Of a stretch of 64,000 bases of DNA, positions 52,046 through 62,165 are shown in pieces (within the stretch, counting starts at the first letter, position 1; each line of letters starts with the position of its first letter). The translations under genes and the position numbers were made by a program. Under the pieces are notes generated by a model that was not told the DNA's origin, made no database searches, and saw only the letters and a list, made by a program, of their open reading frames with translations. The stretch covers positions 1,860,001 through 1,924,000 of the forward strand of contig NZ_CAEUHO010000001.1 of assembly GCF_903181435.1 (NCBI RefSeq). Reading direction: 5' to 3'. The stretch comes from Bacteroides acidifaciens (lineage in GTDB: Bacteria; Bacteroidota; Bacteroidia; Bacteroidales; Bacteroidaceae).

Positions 52046-52468
52046 ACGTTTCTTGTTTTTTAAATGACTGAATAAAATGATTGTTTTTTCTCTCGTTGTC
52101 CTCGCGAAGGAGAGCCTGGCGACGTCTTTCCCGCCTATCTTTCCGAGAACACGACAAAGGTCGGGAAACTGATGCTGATGGGATGTCGTAACGGTACATA
52201 CCGGTACGAAGCAGGAAATACAGATTATTACTTTGACATAGAAAGACGCAGAAAGGCGTACTTGCACACACAAAGAGACATCCATTTGCACAAAAGGCAC
52301 ACTCTTTCACAAAAGGCACGTCCTTGCAAGAGAGGTACATTCTTGCAGGAGAGGTATGTTCTTGCAGGAGAGAAAGAAAAGAGGGAAGATTGCTTGTCAT
52401 TGTCCGAATAATTTCATATCTTTACAAGGAAATAACAAGGGGAGACACACCCTCCAAAAATAAGCATC
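52046..52468. other. Divergent region of HU and DUF4248 genes
   Basis: 423 bp without a gene. It carries the tandem repeat at 52261-52380 and a candidate -7 box TATCTTTA near 52417 about 50 bp before the DUF4248 start. Confidence 0.45.
52261..52380. repeat. Degenerate tandem repeat, 18-24 bp units
   Basis: About six imperfect units with the pattern TTGCAnnAnAGGTAnnTTC (for example TTGCAAGAGAGGTACATTC, TTGCAGGAGAGGTATGTTC). Older units on the left are CTTGCACAC- and TTTGCACAAAAGGCAC-like. Confidence 0.65.
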
Positions 52469-52702
52469 ATGGAAAAAAGACAAGAAGATTTTCAAATACG
52501 GGTCTATCTAAAAACAGAACTCGCACAACTCTATGCTCCACACCTTTCGCCCGAAGCTGCACTGCGGAAAATGCGAAAATGGATACACCGCAACCCCGAA
52601 CTATACCATCGGCTATACGATGAGGGAAACGAAGGGAAAAACGAACAGGCATACAGCAAAAGACAGGTGGGAATCATCGTGCAATACCTTGACACACCCT
52701 GA
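52469..52702 (+). CDS. DUF4248 protein
   Basis: 77 residues: YLKTELAQLYAPHLSPEAAL and KMRKWIHRNPELYHRLYDEG followed by YSKRQVGIIVQYL match DUF4248, a small helical, probably DNA-binding family that accompanies the VirE gene. It is read towards VirE; an IS now lies between them. Confidence 0.85.
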   Translation: MEKRQEDFQIRVYLKTELAQLYAPHLSPEAALRKMRKWIHRNPELYHRLYDEGNEGKNEQAYSKRQVGIIVQYLDTP

Positions 52703-52888
52703 ATCACGCTATCATATACGCAGACTATTACGTACACACATTATTATATACGCACGCGCGCGATATTTTCTTATTTATAATCCCATGTGGGGGGAGAATT
52801 TCAGGTGGTGGTCCGCTACCTCCTGAAATTCTCCCCCCTGCTTCTTCTAAAAATTATATACATAATATATATGACTTAAATAATGTAA

Positions 52889-53050
52889 GTTCGATATAAT
52901 TTCGTCCGCATGGTTTCCCCTTCTTCGGGAAGGAGGGGTGTCCGAAGGACGGGGTGGTAGGACAAACGAGGTTCTTTCTATCTTACTGTAGATGATAGAC
53001 TTATGTATTTACCTACCACCTCCCCCTACGGGGACTCCTCCTTCCTGAAG
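52889..53050. repeat. Intergenic palindromic element, target of the IS
   Basis: Three nested palindromes: CCCCTTC-ttcg-GGAAGGAGGGG (52917-52938), GGTGGTAGG (52953) with CCTACCACC (53012), and CTCCTTC-ctGAAGGAG, which is interrupted by the IS. The first 40 bp match 63441-63481. Similar GC-rich palindromes are frequent between Bacteroides genes. Confidence 0.7.
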
Positions 53051-54507
53051 CTACCCTTTATACACAAGTCTTAGCTGATTAACTCATACAATTCAAACTG
53101 TGTATAAAATCTATCCAGTCCATTCTTAAAAGTTATATATCCTGGAATGGACTGGCTCTTGTATGCACTCCATGCTCCTAACCTTGCAATAATCCATGCC
53201 GCCCATGCCATTGATTCTTTTTTATATGGATTTTGCTGTATTTTTGTATTTCCCTCACTCTTTTTTCCTACTATATGTAATAATTCTATTTCTTTGCTTG
53301 TAAAGTAGATTTCTGAAGAGAGGTTTTCATCTTCTTTATCAAAAGAAAGTTTGAGTACCATCACCTGCAGGGCTGCCTGCAAGGAAATTAAGATTAGTTT
53401 TTGTAATGCCGAAACTGTTTCCAACTGTGCGTCCTCAATCATGAATCCCTTTCTTTTGAGTACTCTGAACAACTCTTCAATCAGCCATCTACAACGATAC
53501 CAACCGATACATTCAATTGCTTGTTCTACAGTCTCCACCACATGTGTAGTTAGCAGTCTCCATTCAATAGGACTCTCATTTATCGGTGTACTGGAAGATT
53601 TTTCTTTAACATGTATGCAATAAAGACTAACAGGGGGACTGCCCTTTGCCGGACCGTTAACAGGAGCGCACAAAGTGACTCTTTCAAAGCGAAGTTCCAT
53701 ACACGCTATCCGTTTCTTACGTCCGCTTCCCGGGAGCACTTCAAAGCTATACTCTGCCCGTAGAACAGCCTGATCCATTAATGTATTCAGATGGACAGAA
53801 CAGTCTGGATTATCCAACCGGCAATTCCTTTCATGAACAGAACGGATCAGCAAGTGAACATTATCAGCAGGGATACGGCTGAAAAGCTCGAAAATGTCCG
53901 CTTCACGGTCACCGATAATCGTTTTAACTGCATCCCGGGGCATTTGCTCACTGGCAGCCATGCCACTTTCTATCCAACGATATGACTCTTTTTCTTCTAT
54001 AGGCTGATATCTGTAATTACGTTCTTCACGACTTAAAGCATCCGGTGAGCGATTCCACTGCTTGACCGAAGAAAAGCCTATAGGAATATGGCTGGAGGCA
54101 TCCACTACCAAGACTGGATGCAAAAAAGTACCACATTGCTTTTGACCGACAATGCCGGGACTGACTGTTTTTTTCTTCATTCGCTCAACATGAGCCTCAT
54201 AGTTTATCTCCGAGGTATCTTGAATACACAGTAAATGCTTACGACCGGAAGCATTCTTACAGCAAGTTTGTATCAGACCTGATAAGATAGCATCAGAACT
54301 GACTGAGGAATTGTTCAAAAATCTATAAGCACCCATCTTTTCTTTATGTTCCTTACTAAATTGATTCACTATAGCACTTTGATGGACAACCATCTGAGAG
54401 CAAATTAAGTTTAAACGTCGCAAAAGCCGAGGATCACGAATTTGATCTGTCTCTAATAACATCAAGCAAAGATAAAAAAATAATATATACTTGTGTATAA
54501 AGGGTAG
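53051..54507 (-). mobile_element. IS4-family insertion sequence, complete copy
   Basis: 1457 bp. Terminal inverted repeats of 19 bp are identical (CTACCCTTTATACACAAGT at both ends) and it is flanked by a 10-bp direct repeat CTTCCTGAAG at 53041-53050 and 54508-54517. It carries one transposase gene. A second copy begins at 63482. Confidence 0.93.
53071..54465 (-). CDS. IS4-family transposase
   Basis: 464 residues. An N-terminal DNA-binding region (MGAYRFLNNSSVSSDAILSG) precedes the DDE domain: first Asp in LLCIQDTSEINYEA, second in KTIIGDREADIFELF, and the IS4 signature Y-x2-R-x3-E-x6-K in WYRCRWLIEELFRVLKRK. Intact, so probably active. Confidence 0.95.
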   Translation of the reverse strand: MMLLETDQIRDPRLLRRLNLICSQMVVHQSAIVNQFSKEHKEKMGAYRFLNNSSVSSDAILSGLIQTCCKNASGRKHLLCIQDTSEINYEAHVERMKKKTVSPGIVGQKQCGTFLHPVLVVDASSHIPIGFSSVKQWNRSPDALSREERNYRYQPIEEKESYRWIESGMAASEQMPRDAVKTIIGDREADIFELFSRIPADNVHLLIRSVHERNCRLDNPDCSVHLNTLMDQAVLRAEYSFEVLPGSGRKKRIACMELRFERVTLCAPVNGPAKGSPPVSLYCIHVKEKSSSTPINESPIEWRLLTTHVVETVEQAIECIGWYRCRWLIEELFRVLKRKGFMIEDAQLETVSALQKLILISLQAALQVMVLKLSFDKEDENLSSEIYFTSKEIELLHIVGKKSEGNTKIQQNPYKKESMAWAAWIIARLGAWSAYKSQSIPGYITFKNGLDRFYTQFELYELIS

Positions 54508-54550
54508 CTTCCTGAAGGAGGAGAATCGAAAAGTACAGGCTTACATCAAG

Positions 54551-54595
54551 CTCCTTTACATCGAACTCTTTTATATCGAACTCTTTTACATCGAA
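54551..54595. repeat. 15-bp tandem repeat, three copies
   Basis: CTCYTTTAYATCGAA three times in a row, with a degenerate partial copy before. Right after the IS. Confidence 0.8.
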
Positions 54596-54776
54596 CTGCC
54601 GTTCAACAGAGATTCTACTGCAAATAATCCTTGGATTGTGATGAAATATCGTCAAAAAAATACACTTTTGTGCTTTTTTTCAAAAAAAACGAATTTTATT
54701 ACTCATCTAAAACTGTTAAAATTATGTCTAAAAAGGACTTTTTACCAAAGGATTTATCTATCAGAACAAGCAAGCT

Positions 54777-55079
54777 GTGACACTCGACAAGGAAGCATTT
54801 CCCACCACCGACCTACTTGTCACACAAGTACTCAACACCGTCGATCACCTATACACGCATCGCATCGTCGTGCTGCCCGCCGAACGGAAACAGTATATAA
54901 TGCCCTTTGCAAAGCTCTGCTACAACTCCCTTTTACATTATCACAAAGGACCGAAGTTCTTCGCACAGATACTTTGGCTCTCTTTCGACTTCAGGAAAAA
55001 CGAGAATTCGGAAGAATCACTCAGTGTGGATGAAATCGATTTTGAGATACAAAAACTGAAAAGACTCCTGTTCGAATAA
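54777..55079 (+). CDS. Hypothetical protein, possible 5' frameshift
   Basis: 100 residues from a GTG at 54777. Helical, with HRIVVLPAERKQYIMPFAKL and FFAQILWLSFDFRKNENSEE. An ATG at 54724 opens a good-looking N-terminus (MSKKDFLPKDLSIRTSKL) in another frame that stops at 54780, so the original start may have been lost by a frameshift. Not recognised. Confidence 0.45.
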   Translation: MTLDKEAFPTTDLLVTQVLNTVDHLYTHRIVVLPAERKQYIMPFAKLCYNSLLHYHKGPKFFAQILWLSFDFRKNENSEESLSVDEIDFEIQKLKRLLFE

Positions 55080-55188
55080 CTGGTTATCAACCATTTGCGG
55101 AATGCCGATTGAACATCAAGCAAGCACTGGACAAGCATCAAGCAAGCACAGGATGAACATCAAACGGCAAAGAACGGAAAATATGTTA

Positions 55189-55225
55189 AAAAACGGGTTT
55201 TAGGCTTCTAAAATCCGTTTTTTTA
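55189..55225. terminator. Terminator before the VirE gene
   Basis: AAAAAACGG-TTTTAG pairs with CTAAAA-CCGTTTTTT. It is preceded by a short direct repeat (ATCAAGCAAGCAC twice near 55117-55150). Confidence 0.75.
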
Positions 55226-55287
55226 TTCCAGCCCAAAGCCGTTCCTTTGCAGCATATCAAAAAAACAGAATAAAAAAACACTTATTT

Positions 55288-57498
55288 ATGAACACGATTA
55301 ATGTCACTACGTACAAGGGACTATCAGCCGTATCCGGAAGTATCAGTATCAAACAACTGTTCGAGCTCATCCGCAGCAACACCTATCGCGAACGTATCCA
55401 ACGCCTGCGTCTCGCCACGGAAACCGGTGAGAACGACAAGGCCGACCGCATGAAGCGGCAACTGCCCTATCACACCGTCACCGCCACATACTCCACTGAG
55501 AGACTCGCCTGCAGCCTTGCCACCTATCAGGATATCATCACGCTCGACTGTGACGAGATGCCTGCCGAACGCTTGCCGGAATTCCGCCGCCTGACAAACG
55601 AATGCCCCGACACGATAGGCAGCTTCACCAGTCCGCGCATGCATGGACTGAAAATCTTCGTCTACCTCAAAGGACGGGAAGCCGAAGCCCTGCGCACCGA
55701 ACTGAACGCACGCGGAACCATTGATTTCGCCACCCTCAACATCTACCACCACCGCATGTATACCCTCGCCTGCCGACAATACGAACAGCTGCTCGGCACG
55801 AAGGTGGACAGCAGCGGAAGCGACATCGGACGCGGCTTTTTCGTATCATACGACCCCGAGGCGTTCCTCTCCGACGAACGGCTGGCAGCTGTACGACCGC
55901 TCACCGTGATGGTGACTCTCCCCACCCGCGAAGCATGCAAAAGCACCAAGCGCAAGTCTGTCTCCACCCCGCCCTCCGACGTCACGGACAACACCGCACA
56001 CGATGCTACGGATGCCTCCTCCATCATCGACCTGCAAGTGCAACTCGACTTCCGCAAAGCAATGGACTACACCCGCCGCAAGGAACGACTGGCGGAGGGC
56101 AACCGCGACAATTATTTCTACTGCCTGGGCAACCAGTGTTACCAACGCCACATCACCGAACAGGAAGCGCTGGCACTCACCGGCAAACATTTTACCGACC
56201 TCGGCGGATTCGACTTCGCCACACCTCTTCGCAATGCCTATCGATACACCTCCAAGACCGACAACGCTGAAGAGCACCCCAAAGAGCCGCGCATCAACCA
56301 GCTCATCCGGTTCATGGACACGCACTATGAGATTCAACGCAACGTAGTGAAGGAGCAACTCGAATTCCGACGCATCACGCCCGATGCCCCCAACACACCA
56401 CCGCAACCTTTCACCACCCTGCGCGCCAAGGACATCAACACGTTCTATGTCAACGCCCAGCTGGATGGCATCTCCTGCTCAACCACCGCCCTGCGGGCAC
56501 TCGTCGACTCTGACTATGCGCAACCCTTCAACCCCATCCTCCACTACTTCAACTCGCTTGACCCGTGGGACGGGAAAACAGACCATATCGGGATACTGTC
56601 ACGCCGCGTGCATGCCACCGACCAGCAGTTTTTCGACGACAGCTTCCGGCGCTGGCTCGTGGGAATGGTGGCATGTGCCATCGACGACGACAAGCAAAAC
56701 CACCAGCTACTCCTCCTCCACGGCGCACAGGGAAAAGGGAAAAGTACCTTCATCCGCCACCTCCTACCGCCCAAACTGAAGGATTACTACCGCAGCAACA
56801 TGATCAATCCCGACAACAAAGACCATTTGCTGCAACTCTCGTCGTGCCTGCTCATCAATCTCGATGAGTTTGACACACTTTCCCCCTCACGCATGCAAGA
56901 GCTGAAGAGTCTCATCACACAGGATGTCATCACGGAACGGAAAGCGTTCGACATACAGACCTACAGTTTCGTCCGCCGCGCCTCGTTCGTGGCAAGCACC
57001 AACAATCCGCAATGCCTGCCGGACATCGGCGAAAACCGGCGTATCCTCTTCAATAGCATCACCGACGTCGATTACCGTACGCCTGTCGACCACCAAGGGA
57101 TATATGCACAAGCGCTCGCACTCTACCGACAGGGGTTCCACTACTGGTACGAGAACGAAGAAGTGACCTATCTCAACCAACGCAACGAGGAATTCCGCCA
57201 GAAGGATCCGGTGGAAGAAAGCCTTTTCTTCTACTTCCGCCCTGCAAAAGGAGGCGATCTGAAAGCTCAATGGTATCCCGCCACGTATCTGCTCTCCATA
57301 CTGAGCCTGAACGGACGCATACAGTCGAACTCGCAAGCGAAACAAACGCTCACCGCCGTACTCGAAAACCACCATTTCCTCAGCCGCAAGACTCTGAACG
57401 GCATCACCGAATATTGTGTGGTGGAATACACACAGGATGAACGCAAGCAAAACGCTACACTGCCGCTACCCCCTGTTCAAAACAAACTGGAGCTGTGA
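55288..57498 (+). CDS. VirE/primase-helicase-like protein (BT4734-type)
   Basis: 736 residues. The N-terminal BT4734-like domain (about 40-200: DIITLDCDEMPAERLPEFR, SPRMHGLKIFVYLKG) resembles a primase fold; the C-terminal VirE/D5-like P-loop ATPase has LLLHGAQGKGKSTFIRHL near 470, a Walker B in SCLLINLDEFDTLS, and RRASFVASTNNPQCLP. Likely a replication-type enzyme left by a mobile element; it closes the smalltalk/amidase/HU/DUF4248 cassette. Confidence 0.85.
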   Translation: MNTINVTTYKGLSAVSGSISIKQLFELIRSNTYRERIQRLRLATETGENDKADRMKRQLPYHTVTATYSTERLACSLATYQDIITLDCDEMPAERLPEFRRLTNECPDTIGSFTSPRMHGLKIFVYLKGREAEALRTELNARGTIDFATLNIYHHRMYTLACRQYEQLLGTKVDSSGSDIGRGFFVSYDPEAFLSDERLAAVRPLTVMVTLPTREACKSTKRKSVSTPPSDVTDNTAHDATDASSIIDLQVQLDFRKAMDYTRRKERLAEGNRDNYFYCLGNQCYQRHITEQEALALTGKHFTDLGGFDFATPLRNAYRYTSKTDNAEEHPKEPRINQLIRFMDTHYEIQRNVVKEQLEFRRITPDAPNTPPQPFTTLRAKDINTFYVNAQLDGISCSTTALRALVDSDYAQPFNPILHYFNSLDPWDGKTDHIGILSRRVHATDQQFFDDSFRRWLVGMVACAIDDDKQNHQLLLLHGAQGKGKSTFIRHLLPPKLKDYYRSNMINPDNKDHLLQLSSCLLINLDEFDTLSPSRMQELKSLITQDVITERKAFDIQTYSFVRRASFVASTNNPQCLPDIGENRRILFNSITDVDYRTPVDHQGIYAQALALYRQGFHYWYENEEVTYLNQRNEEFRQKDPVEESLFFYFRPAKGGDLKAQWYPATYLLSILSLNGRIQSNSQAKQTLTAVLENHHFLSRKTLNGITEYCVVEYTQDERKQNATLPLPPVQNKLEL

Positions 57499-57532
57499 CA
57501 AGCCGAAACCGGAACGAAAAGAGACGGGAAAT

Positions 57533-57632
57533 GACATAAGAAGCAATGGGGCACACCGTAAGAAGCAATGGGATGCATCATAAGAAGCAATAGGACGGGG
57601 CACAAGAAGCAATGGGGTGCATCGTAAGAATC
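57533..57632. repeat. About 22-bp minisatellite, four to five copies
   Basis: Units of TAAGAAGCAATGGGRTGCAT-type with small length changes, beginning 35 bp after the VirE stop. Confidence 0.75.
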
Positions 57633-57742
57633 CATTCTTTGTGCGATTACCCAGGAAATTGCACAAAGTTGGCTTATTAATTCATTCTTTTTCCGTATAT
57701 TTGCTTCAATTATGAATCTCTGATAAAGAAAGGAATCGCAAT

Positions 57743-59497
57743 ATGCTGAAGCAAATACCATACGGATTGACGGACTTCGGACGCATCCAGAAAGAAAACT
57801 ATTATTATGTGGATAAGACGATGTTTATCGAAAAGATAGAAATGCAACCGTCTTACCTGTTTCTGATTCGTCCCCGACGTTTCGGAAAAAGCCTTACGCT
57901 GGCTATGCTGGAAGCCTATTATGATGTCCGGTATGCCGACCAGTTCGACGAATTGTTCGGCAATCTGTATATCGGGAAGCACCCCACACCGATACATAAC
58001 CAGTTTCTCATCATGAGATTCAATTTCTCTGAGGTGAGTTCGAATATCAATGAGGTGGAAGAATCTTTCCGGTTGCATTGCTGCGGGAAACTCAGACATT
58101 TTCTGCAAAAGTACGAGCATATATTGGGAAAGGAAATCTGGGACGTGCTGAATGAGGAGACGCTCGAAGAACCGGGAGCATTATTGTCCACCATCAATTC
58201 GTACGCCACTCTCAAGGGAGATATCAAGATTTATCTCCTGATTGATGAATACGATAATTTCACGAATACCATTCTTTCAACTTACGGCACGGACCTTTAC
58301 CGGAAAGCGACGCATGGCGAAGGATACATCCGCCGTTTTTTCAACGTCATCAAAGCCGCCACAACGGGCATGGGCTCTGCCGTCAACCGTTTGTTCATCA
58401 CCGGAGTAAGCCCGGTGACGATGGACGACGTGACAAGCGGATTCAACATCGGAACGAACATCACTACCGACCCTTGGTTTAACGACCTTGTTGGTTTCAG
58501 CGAGAAGGAACTACGCGAGATGCTGACGTATTACAAAGAGCAAGGGGCTTTGCCTTTGTCGGTAGATGACGCGGTGGCAATGATGAAGCCGAATTATAAC
58601 AATTATTGCTTTAGCAGAAACAAATTGGCGGATTGCATGTTCAACTCGGACATGGTGCTCTACTGTATGAAGTCGTTGATATTGCACGGAGTTAAACCGG
58701 ACGAGATTGTAGACCCCAATATTCGTACGGACTTTAACAAGCTGGCTTACCTTGTCCGCCTTGACCACGGACTGGGAGAGAATTTCTCCGTCATCAAGGA
58801 GATTGCGGAAAAGGGAGAGATAGTGACTGATATCGTCACTCATTTCTCTGCATTGGAAATGACGGACGTGAGCAACTTCAAATCTCTGCTGTTCTATTTC
58901 GGACTGCTTTCTATCAAAGGCGTGGATATGATGGGACGCCCCATCCTGCACGTTCCCAACCTGGTGGTTCGCGAACAGTTATTCAATTTCCTGATTCAGG
59001 GATATGCCCGCCATGATGTCTTCAAGCTCGACGTGAACCGTCTGTTCTCCTTGTTTGAGAATATGTCTTTCAAGGGAGATTGGAAGCCGTTGTTCGAATT
59101 TGTTGCCGGAGCTATCCGCGAGCAGAGCCGCATCCGCGAGTATATAGAAGGAGAAGCACATATCAAGGGCTTTCTTCTCGCCTATCTGAGTATGTTCCGC
59201 TATTATCAACTGTATCCGGAATATGAGATGAACAAAGGTTTTGCCGATTTCTTCTTTAAACCCAGTCCGGCAGTACCCGTAATGCCGCCGTACACTTATC
59301 TGCTGGAAGTGAAGTATGCGAAAGCCGGTGCGTCGGATAAGGAAATCAGGGCACTTGCCGATGATGCGCGGGAGCAGTTGGTTCGTTATAGCGGGGATGA
59401 ATGTGTGGTGGAAGCTCGGGAGAAAGGGGGACTGAAACTGATAACTGTTGTATGGCGCAGTTGGGAATTGGCGCTGACGGAAGAAGTAGAGATATAG
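57743..59497 (+). CDS. AAA-ATPase with PD-(D/E)XK nuclease domain
   Basis: 584 residues. It begins LKQIPYGLTDFGRIQKENYY, the hallmark of the AAA-ATPase_like family, with Walker A FLIRPRRFGKSLTLAMLE and Walker B IYLLIDEYDNFTN; the C-terminal PDDEXK_9 domain has TYLLEVKYAK. These proteins are numerous and highly variable in Bacteroides; function unknown, possibly defence or DNA processing. Confidence 0.9.
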   Translation: MLKQIPYGLTDFGRIQKENYYYVDKTMFIEKIEMQPSYLFLIRPRRFGKSLTLAMLEAYYDVRYADQFDELFGNLYIGKHPTPIHNQFLIMRFNFSEVSSNINEVEESFRLHCCGKLRHFLQKYEHILGKEIWDVLNEETLEEPGALLSTINSYATLKGDIKIYLLIDEYDNFTNTILSTYGTDLYRKATHGEGYIRRFFNVIKAATTGMGSAVNRLFITGVSPVTMDDVTSGFNIGTNITTDPWFNDLVGFSEKELREMLTYYKEQGALPLSVDDAVAMMKPNYNNYCFSRNKLADCMFNSDMVLYCMKSLILHGVKPDEIVDPNIRTDFNKLAYLVRLDHGLGENFSVIKEIAEKGEIVTDIVTHFSALEMTDVSNFKSLLFYFGLLSIKGVDMMGRPILHVPNLVVREQLFNFLIQGYARHDVFKLDVNRLFSLFENMSFKGDWKPLFEFVAGAIREQSRIREYIEGEAHIKGFLLAYLSMFRYYQLYPEYEMNKGFADFFFKPSPAVPVMPPYTYLLEVKYAKAGASDKEIRALADDAREQLVRYSGDECVVEAREKGGLKLITVVWRSWELALTEEVEI

Positions 59498-59602
59498 GAA
59501 GACTTAATCACACGAGAGGTATAGGGAAACTTATCACATGAGAAGTACAGGGAGACTTAATCACATGAAATGTGTGAGTGGGGCTTATCAATAAAAATCA
59601 GG
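59496..59602. repeat. About 27-bp minisatellite, three to four copies
   Basis: Units of the type AGGGAGACTTAATCACATGA plus GAAGTA start directly at the stop codon of the ATPase gene. Confidence 0.75.
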
Positions 59603-59625
59603 CACGGATTGCTAAATAAAAAATT

Positions 59626-59704
59626 AGGCGCGGATTACGCGGATTTCACGGTTTTTGTTAATCAAAAATGATTAGTTATCGTGTTATCCACGTAATCCGC
59701 GCCT
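59626..59704. repeat. Intergenic inverted repeat, CRCRGATTA family
   Basis: Arms at 59626-59644 (AGGCGCGGATTACGCGGAT) and 59686-59704 match with one mismatch. The order CGCGGATTA, CGCGGATTT, CACGG parallels the element at 24979-25048. A partial inner stem (TTAATCA/TGATTA) lies between the arms. Confidence 0.7.
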
Positions 59705-59737
59705 TAGTTTTATGGCTATGGCTAAGCGTTAGCGTGA

Positions 59738-61372
<1,635 letters not shown>

Positions 61373-61401
61373 TTAACTTTAAACTTTTTCGCTTTGAAGT
61401 T

Positions 61402-61409
61402 GCAAAGGT
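61402..61409 (-). promoter_or_regulatory. -7 box TACCTTTG of the ABC-F gene
   Basis: A consensus -7 box on the minus strand about 45 bp before the start at 61357. Confidence 0.5.
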
Positions 61410-61466
61410 AGGCAATTAAAATGAATTATGAGCTATCCGGTATGTGCCAATCTGACATAAAAGTGT

Positions 61467-61474
61467 TACCTTTG
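61467..61474 (+). promoter_or_regulatory. -7 box TACCTTTG of grpE
   Basis: A consensus -7 box about 80 bp before the grpE start. The leader contains CTTGGCAAAG and a TTTTTGGCAAAAAC repeat but no clear CIRCE element. Confidence 0.5.
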
Positions 61475-61554
61475 CAGCATTTTTGGCAAAAACGCCAACT
61501 TGGCAAAGTTTTTGCTTGGGAAATTGATATTACGAATAAAAAATAAAAAAAGAT

Positions 61555-62139
61555 ATGAATCCGAAAGAAAAAAAGGTGAAGGAAGAAGAGATGAATGTGG
61601 AAGACATTCTGAACAATGGTGCGGAAGAACAACCGCAGAACGAACAGGCTGAGGACGCGGCTCCGCTGACGCACGAGGAAGAGCTCGAGCAGGAGTTGGG
61701 AAAGGCTCAGGAGACGATTGAGGAGCAGAAGGACAAGTATCTGCGCCTGTCTGCCGAGTTCGACAATTACCGCAAACGCACCATGAAGGAGAAAGCCGAA
61801 CTGATTCTGAACGGCGGCGAAAAGAGCCTGAGCAGTATTCTTCCGGTAGTGGATGACTTCGAACGTGCCATCAAGACGATGGAGACGGCAACGGACGTGA
61901 ATGCCGTGAAAGAGGGCATCGAGCTGATTTACAACAAATTCCTGGCTGTGTTGGCACAAAACGGGGTGAAGGTCATCGATACGAAAGACCAGCCGTTGGA
62001 TACGGATTATCACGAAGCCATCGCAGTAATTCCTGCACCGTCGGAAGCACAGAAGGGCAAGATTCTGGATTGTGTGCAGACGGGATATACATTGAATGAC
62101 AAGGTGTTGCGACACGCTAAAGTAGTGGTAGGGGAATAA
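61555..62139 (+). CDS. grpE: Nucleotide exchange factor GrpE
   Basis: 194 residues. Charged N-terminus, long coiled coil (EELEQELGKAQETIEEQKDK), the conserved YLRLSAEFDNYRKRT, LPVVDDFERAIKTM, and the beta domain ending YTLNDKVLRHAKVVVGE. It releases ADP from DnaK. 26 bp upstream of dnaJ. Confidence 0.97.
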   Translation: MNPKEKKVKEEEMNVEDILNNGAEEQPQNEQAEDAAPLTHEEELEQELGKAQETIEEQKDKYLRLSAEFDNYRKRTMKEKAELILNGGEKSLSSILPVVDDFERAIKTMETATDVNAVKEGIELIYNKFLAVLAQNGVKVIDTKDQPLDTDYHEAIAVIPAPSEAQKGKILDCVQTGYTLNDKVLRHAKVVVGE

Positions 62140-62165
62140 GATTAATTTGTAATTGACAAAGAAGC

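Noticed and set aside
52261..52380. Repeat array looked like a CRISPR
   Set aside because: Units are contiguous and degenerate, without unique spacers, and no cas genes are near.
52953..53020. GGTGGTAGG/CCTACCACC considered as an invertible promoter
   Set aside because: No recombinase gene nearby and no promoter inside; it belongs to the palindromic intergenic element.
54434..54655. Minus-strand frame encoding repeated FDVKE
   Set aside because: The repeat is just translation of the 15-bp DNA repeat and the frame runs into the IS end; no support as a gene.
57533..57632. Tandem array considered as CRISPR or iteron origin
   Set aside because: No spacers; it lies in the 3' region of the VirE gene, units vary in length and no replication initiator is adjacent.
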